NCBI RefSeq assembly: GCF_003591485.1
Contig: NZ_QZCF01000009.1
Coordinates: 1 to 64,000 of the forward strand
Origin: Paenibacillus sp. 1011MAR3C5
GTDB taxonomy: Bacteria; Bacillota; Bacilli; Paenibacillales; Paenibacillaceae
DNA: 64,000 nt
Direction of reading: 5' to 3'
Both the position numbers and the translations under genes were made by a program. The notes beneath the pieces are model-generated. The model saw nothing but the letters and a program-made list of their open reading frames with translations, ran no database searches and was not told where the DNA came from. Positions 59,436 through 64,000 of the stretch are shown piece after piece (position 1 is the first letter of the stretch; each line of letters begins with the position of its first letter).

Positions 59436-61115
59436 ATGAAGAGAAGAAAGTCGCTGCTGCTCGTTGTCTCAGCTGTTCTGCTGCTGACAACGATACTGGC
59501 AGCCTGCAGCAAGTCTGAACCCGGCAATACCAAGCCTTCGCCATCGGCTGCGGCAACAAACGGTTCGGGTACTGAGACAGATCCGCCAGCAAACGCTGCT
59601 TGGCAATTCGGTTCCGAGCCGCTGGAATTCTCCTTGTTCTTCCACTACAACTGGACCAACTATTTAGGCATGGAGGAGTATCCGGTAACCAGATGGTTGA
59701 AAGAAAACAAACAGCTGAACATTAAAGCGGTTCAAGCCAATGGCAGCAATGATGAAATGATGACTACGATGATGACAGGCGGCAATCTTCCTGATGTCAT
59801 CTGGATGAACCGTTTCCATCCGGATATGGACCGCATGGAACAGAACGGACAGCTTGTCGCACTGGACGAATACCTGGACAAATATCCGAATCTGAAAAAA
59901 TGGCTCGGCGAAGAAAGAATCGATCTCCTTCGTTCCAAAGACGGAAAGCTGTACAAATTCCCTAACTGGTACACAAACCAGTCAACGAATACGGCTGGCT
60001 ATGCAGTCAACAAAAAAATATACAGAGAGCTCGGCGAGCCAAAGCTGGAAACGACGGACGATCTGTATAACTATCTTGTAAAGGTTAAAGAGAAATATGG
60101 CTCCGAGGTTGTTCCATATGAAACAGGCCGCGCACAAGACGGTCAAGGCGTAGCTTTGCTGTATACGGCATTTAAAGAAGGCGCATTGTACGATTCCTTA
60201 GGCAGCCAGTTCCTGGCTGTGCCTAACGGCGATAAACTGACGTCGATCTTTACAGATCCTGCTTTCCGTGAATCTCAGAAATTCGTATCCAAATTGTACA
60301 CGGAAAAACTGATGTCACAAGATGCTTTCACGCAAACCGAAGATCACGTCACAGAGAAGTTGATCAATAACCGCGTAGCTGTCTACGGCAGTGCGGACGT
60401 AACAAACAGAGCCAATCAAGCTCACCTTCAGATTACAAGCACAAATCCAGAGGATGGATATTTCGTCATCTGGCCGTTCCATAAAGAAGGTCTGGATAAA
60501 AACAAAATTTACCCAGGTAGCTATGACAAGCTTGGCTGGAACGTTGCTGTTATTACAAAGAATGCAAAAGATCCGGAAAAAATCTTCGCATTCCTGGATT
60601 GGTATACAGGTCCTGAGGGTATGAACCTGCAATTCTTCGGACCTGAAGGCAAGAACTGGAAAGGGTTTGACGGCGAGGGACTGCCAAACTTTACAGCCGA
60701 GTATGACAAAGATGAAGTTGCCCAGATTCAAACGGACAATCTACCTGCTATGATCGTTGGCAACTCCGCTTACATCGATCCAGCGAAAAACAAATATGAA
60801 TTGTCCCAGCCGGTAGATCAACAAAACTGGCAAGCCCGCTACCAGCGCGAAGTGACTTGGCCGACGGGTATTGATGCAACAGAATTTAGAAACTTGACTC
60901 CTGCTGCCGAGACTGAAGAAGCCGGCATCCAGCAGCTGGTAGCCGATATGTTCCTGCAAGTACTTGCTGATTCTTCGCAAGCGAAGAGTGCAGAAGAAGT
61001 CGACCGTATTCTTGACAAGGCTGAAGCCGATGCACAAGCGATTGGATACGGCAAATTGCTGGAATGGCGTACAGCTCAATGGCAAGAAAAACGCAAAATC
61101 CTGGGACTTAACTAA
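59436..61115 (+). CDS. LplA-type sugar-binding lipoprotein
   Basis: A protein of 559 residues. Lipobox LAAC (Cys about 24) follows a signal peptide. The family 1 solute-binding domain has GGNLPDVIWMNRFHPDMDRM, YPNLKKWLGEERIDLLRS, FPNWYTNQSTNTAGYAVNKK and FLDWYTGPEGMNLQFFGPEG. It delivers the ligand to the two permeases. The ATG at 59436 follows GAGAGGGGCAATATCT. The hairpin at 61135-61170 follows, so it may end the first transcript. Confidence 0.92.
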   Translation: MKRRKSLLLVVSAVLLLTTILAACSKSEPGNTKPSPSAAATNGSGTETDPPANAAWQFGSEPLEFSLFFHYNWTNYLGMEEYPVTRWLKENKQLNIKAVQANGSNDEMMTTMMTGGNLPDVIWMNRFHPDMDRMEQNGQLVALDEYLDKYPNLKKWLGEERIDLLRSKDGKLYKFPNWYTNQSTNTAGYAVNKKIYRELGEPKLETTDDLYNYLVKVKEKYGSEVVPYETGRAQDGQGVALLYTAFKEGALYDSLGSQFLAVPNGDKLTSIFTDPAFRESQKFVSKLYTEKLMSQDAFTQTEDHVTEKLINNRVAVYGSADVTNRANQAHLQITSTNPEDGYFVIWPFHKEGLDKNKIYPGSYDKLGWNVAVITKNAKDPEKIFAFLDWYTGPEGMNLQFFGPEGKNWKGFDGEGLPNFTAEYDKDEVAQIQTDNLPAMIVGNSAYIDPAKNKYELSQPVDQQNWQARYQREVTWPTGIDATEFRNLTPAAETEEAGIQQLVADMFLQVLADSSQAKSAEEVDRILDKAEADAQAIGYGKLLEWRTAQWQEKRKILGLN

Positions 61116-61134
61116 TCCCGCATAGCAAGACGAA

Positions 61135-61170
61135 ACATCCCAACAGGTTCGACAGACCCTGTTGGGATGT
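61135..61170 (+). terminator. hairpin between the two binding-protein genes
   Basis: The perfect 13-bp stem ACATCCCAACAGG/CCTGTTGGGATGT with a 10-base loop has no long T run; it could attenuate or protect the upstream mRNA. Confidence 0.65.
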
Positions 61171-61279
61171 CTCTGCATTCATTTATAATCATCTTTTCTA
61201 TATATTGTTAGTGGTGTTTTTGGTATCATTAGACTATTAACAGTCGAAATTACCATTCTTTCAAGGGGGCGCAAGGTCA

Positions 61280-62947
61280 GTGAACAAGAAGAGAGAAATG
61301 TTCATGCGACTTCTGCTTACAGCTTTGGCATTAAGTTTAATCTGGGGCTGCAGCAATGCAGGGACAGTAAAAGAATCAGAAACGAACAAACCAACACCGA
61401 TCGATGATAGCGGGCTGTATGAAAACGGTTTTTACATTTTGGGCAAGGAAAGGCTGGATATTACGTTCTACGGCCATTACAGCTACTATTCCATGCCCGC
61501 ATGGGGAGCCGACCCTGCATCCAAGTGGATCAGGGATCAATTCAATATTCATATATCACCTATCAGTTCGGATGGAAAGGCAAAGCAGAAGCTGCAGAAA
61601 ATGATGGCCGGCAACAACTTGCCGGATATCGTATGGGGCGACCGGGATTATGACCTGGAGCAGATGCGGGAAGCGGGCATGCTTGTGCCGCTGGATGCGT
61701 ATATCGACAAGTATCCGAATTTGAAGCAATGGGCCGGTGAAAAAATATTGGAGCTGCTCCGCTCGCCGGACGGCAAAATTTATTATTTTCCCAACTATTA
61801 TACAAACAGGCCTTACGGTAATGCGGGATACGTGATTAACAAAAAAATATATCGAGAGCTGGGATTTCCGCCATTAGATACGACGGAAGACTTGTATCAG
61901 TATTTGCTCATGGTGAAGGAGCATTATCCTAGCATCATTCCGTTTGAGACGGGGCAGACGAAGGAAGGGCATGGCATTGACCAGCTTTTTTCAGCTTTCA
62001 AGGAAAATAATTTAGGCTTTACCAGGCTGTATGCTGTAACGGAAGGCGATCGGATGACGTCTATCTATAAGGACCCGGCGTTTCGCGAATCGGCTGTTTA
62101 TGTGGCTAGGCTAATGCGGGAAGGCCTGATTCCTGGGGATGCAATGACCCAAACGGAGGATCAGGTGACCGAGAAGCTTGTGCAGGGCAGAGTGGCTGTC
62201 TATGCCAGCGCGAATCCAATGATTAACGGGATGGTAGGGGATGCGGAGCTGCGCAAGATCAACCCCGATGACGGATATATGTTCATCGAGCCGGTCTACA
62301 AGCAGGGTCTTGACCGCTCCAAGATCTACCCGGGCACTTACAATCTTCTGGGCTGGAATGTCGCAACCATTACGACAAGCGCTCGAAACCCGGAAGCGAT
62401 CTTCGCCATGCTGGACTGGATGACAGGACCGGAAGGCTCGGCAGTTCAGATGTGGGGACCTCCGGGACCAGGAGGCTACTGGAACGGCTTCAGGGAGGAC
62501 GGCATCACGCCTAACTTTACAGCCCGCTACGGGACCGATCAGAAGGAACTCGCAGAAATACAGGCGATATCCGGTGACATGATATGGGTGGGCAATACCG
62601 TTTATTTGGATAAAACAAAAAGCGAATACGAGCAGACCTTGCCGGAGGAGCAGCGGAATTGGTCGTCGTATTGGCAGCAAGAAATCACTTGGGAATCGCA
62701 AGGCGACGGGACAGAATTCATCAATGTACAGCCGCCTCCCAATTCGGAGGAAGGCAGAATTATGAGCAAGCTCAAAGAGATATGGCTTGATGCTCGCAGG
62801 GATGCGTTGTTCGGGAAAACCGACGAGGAAGTGCTGTCCATACTGGATGATGCACATCGGGCTTCCATGGAAGCGGAATTCCAGCAATACTTGAATTACA
62901 TTACGAGGAGATGGCAAGAAAATTTGAAAGTTCTGAATAACGAATAG
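61280..62947 (+). CDS. second LplA-type sugar-binding lipoprotein
   Basis: A protein of 555 residues, clear paralogue of the gene at 59436 over its whole length (AGNNLPDIVWGDRDYDLEQM, YPNLKQWAGEKILELLRSPD, FPNYYTNRPYGNAGYVINKK, MLDWMTGPEGSAVQMWGPPG). The lipobox is IWGC (Cys about 25). The hairpin and a 110-base gap separate it from the transporter, and it reads towards the response regulator 42 bases on. It could be a second ligand receptor for the same permeases or a sensor that presents the sugar to a two-component system. The GTG follows AAGGGGGCGCAAGGTCA. Confidence 0.92.
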   Translation: MNKKREMFMRLLLTALALSLIWGCSNAGTVKESETNKPTPIDDSGLYENGFYILGKERLDITFYGHYSYYSMPAWGADPASKWIRDQFNIHISPISSDGKAKQKLQKMMAGNNLPDIVWGDRDYDLEQMREAGMLVPLDAYIDKYPNLKQWAGEKILELLRSPDGKIYYFPNYYTNRPYGNAGYVINKKIYRELGFPPLDTTEDLYQYLLMVKEHYPSIIPFETGQTKEGHGIDQLFSAFKENNLGFTRLYAVTEGDRMTSIYKDPAFRESAVYVARLMREGLIPGDAMTQTEDQVTEKLVQGRVAVYASANPMINGMVGDAELRKINPDDGYMFIEPVYKQGLDRSKIYPGTYNLLGWNVATITTSARNPEAIFAMLDWMTGPEGSAVQMWGPPGPGGYWNGFREDGITPNFTARYGTDQKELAEIQAISGDMIWVGNTVYLDKTKSEYEQTLPEEQRNWSSYWQQEITWESQGDGTEFINVQPPPNSEEGRIMSKLKEIWLDARRDALFGKTDEEVLSILDDAHRASMEAEFQQYLNYITRRWQENLKVLNNE

Positions 62948-62989
62948 CAACTTACATTCAGCATTGATGCTTCATGGGAGGAAGAGACG

Positions 62990-64000
62990 ATGTACAATGT
63001 GCTGTTGGTGGATGATGAAGAACTGGATTTGGAAGGAATGAAGCAGTTCATTCCTTGGACGGAGCTGGGCATGGAGGTCAAGGGCTCCGTCAACAATGCG
63101 CTGTCCGCCTGCGAGGTGCTGGATCAGCATGCCATTGATATACTCGTAAGTGATGTGAATATGCCCTATATGTCAGGACTGGAGCTGGCCCGGATCGCGC
63201 TGCAGCGGAAGCCTAATATCCGAATCATCTTTGTAAGCGGGTTTCAGGAGTTCAGCTATGTGCAGCAAGCGCTGTCTCTGAAGGCTTACAATTATGTGTT
63301 GAAGCCAATGGATGACAATGAGCTGATTGCTTCGCTCATGAAGGTGAAACGCGACCTGGACGAGGAGCTGAAGCACCGGGAAGTCGAGGAAGCGTACCAG
63401 AATATGATCCCCATAGCCAAAAGCGATCTGCTGCTGCGCCTTTTCGAAGGGGAGGATACATCGGACCGCGAGTTTATGGCGAAATTGACGAAGACGCATG
63501 AGCTGCACCGCTTGAAATGGCCGGTTCGGGTGGCGGTGATGGAGCTGGATCTGCTCTCCAGAACGGAGGATAATGCTCAGTCCCGTATGGAAGTGTCTAG
63601 AGTGTTCATGAAGCAGTTTCATGAAGTGGTAAGCGCAGGAGGGATGATTCCTTACTGCAAGCTGAATTCCCAGCGGATCGCTTTGCTGCTGGAGGCGGAC
63701 GGCATTGAGGCTAGAATTGCCAAGCTGCTTGATACCGCCCAGCGCAGATTGACGATTACGGTAACGACGGGACTGGGAGCGCCGGTGCATTCATCGGAGA
63801 GGCTTCACGAATCATACGCCCAGGCTATTCAAGCCGTTGAAGGCAAGATGTTCCTCGGAAAAGGTGGCATTATTAATTACGAGGAAGTAAGCGCAGAGCC
63901 GGGCATGCTGGATTCCCGCATGCTGGACGCTCATATGAACGCTTTAATGAAAGCGGTTAAAGATTACGAGCTTGTTCAAATCTATGACGAATTTGAAGGA
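62990..64000 (+). CDS. YesN-type AraC response regulator (3' end outside window)
   Basis: 337 codons are visible and the frame runs off the window. The receiver domain (1-120) is complete: LLVDDEELDLEG (acidic pocket), phospho-acceptor D55 in LVSDVNMPYMSG and the Lys of YVLKPMDD (about 105). A linker domain follows (about 150-330) in which EVVSAGGMIPYCKL and TVTTGLGAPVHSSERLHESY match the degenerate cyclase-like domain of YesN proteins; the AraC DNA-binding domain should follow outside. The ATG follows GGGAGGAAGAGACG. A YesM-type kinase is expected downstream. Confidence 0.9.
   Translation, partial: MYNVLLVDDEELDLEGMKQFIPWTELGMEVKGSVNNALSACEVLDQHAIDILVSDVNMPYMSGLELARIALQRKPNIRIIFVSGFQEFSYVQQALSLKAYNYVLKPMDDNELIASLMKVKRDLDEELKHREVEEAYQNMIPIAKSDLLLRLFEGEDTSDREFMAKLTKTHELHRLKWPVRVAVMELDLLSRTEDNAQSRMEVSRVFMKQFHEVVSAGGMIPYCKLNSQRIALLLEADGIEARIAKLLDTAQRRLTITVTTGLGAPVHSSERLHESYAQAIQAVEGKMFLGKGGIINYEEVSAEPGMLDSRMLDAHMNALMKAVKDYELVQIYDEFEG

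Overview
This window is a chromosomal segment of an endospore-forming Firmicute, most likely Paenibacillus or a close relative. The evidence is the gene content (gerE, pdaA-type deacetylase, yhbH, YhcN-type lipoprotein, sufCDSUB order, SufU, YfkAB, LplABC-type sugar transporter with a YesN-type regulator), strong AGGAGG-type ribosome binding sites with many TTG/GTG starts, and about 50% G+C. No IS element, prophage or CRISPR array was seen.

Layout. 1-825: the last bases of a 23S rRNA and seven tRNA genes (Asn, Ser, Glu, fMet, Thr, Gly, Pro) ending in a terminator; no 5S gene lies between the 23S end and the tRNAs. 930-2220: a decayed khtTU-type K+/H+ antiporter operon on the minus strand, behind an intact GreA/GreB-like gene and a possible 24-codon leader ORF. 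2428-5784: spore cortex deacetylase, an AT-rich DUF6843 protein, yhbH, and a broken tandem copy of yhbH. 5993-10293: sbcDC. 10373-14451: small membrane proteins, a PAS-GGDEF-EAL protein and yunC. 14503-17573: methionine salvage mtnK-mtnA and a DUF1802 protein. 17619-22921: the complete sufCDSUB Fe-S assembly operon with promoter, possible Fur-type operator and terminator. 23039-30441: two HD-GYP proteins, a molybdopterin block (moeB-like and a moaD-moaE fusion divergent from moaA) and a YunD-type phosphoesterase. 30603-38858: radical SAM YfkAB, an AI-2E family permease, then a TPP-riboswitch-controlled thiamine operon thiC-thiF-thiE/S-thiG-thiO in which ThiE and ThiS are fused. 38976-49717: fabH with a FapR operator, and a surface-glycan locus holding a WbpA/WbpB/WbpE/WbpD-like set (predicted UDP-2,3-diacetamido-glucuronate synthesis), a 4,6-dehydratase, an RmlD-like reductase and several glycosyltransferases. 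49788-56733: FkbM methyltransferase, a 1268-residue protein joining two GT-C membrane glycosyltransferase modules, a DPM1-like GT2, GtrA and a class D sortase. 56863-64000: gerE, then an Lpl-type ABC sugar importer with two paralogous binding lipoproteins and the start of an AraC-type response regulator cut by the window end.

Themes. Second-messenger control is prominent: one GGDEF-EAL and two HD-GYP proteins, two of them preceded by perfect Spo0A-box heptamers. Ubiquitin-like sulfur carriers appear twice as fusions (MoaD-MoaE and ThiE-ThiS), each beside its own E1-like ThiF/MoeB enzyme. The glycan/glycosyltransferase/sortase block from about 38.9 to 56.7 kb is bounded downstream by gerE and carries several sigma-K-like -10 sequences. 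It is the best candidate for a poorly described system: a possible sporulation-linked surface glycosylation and anchoring locus. That link is inference, not demonstrated.
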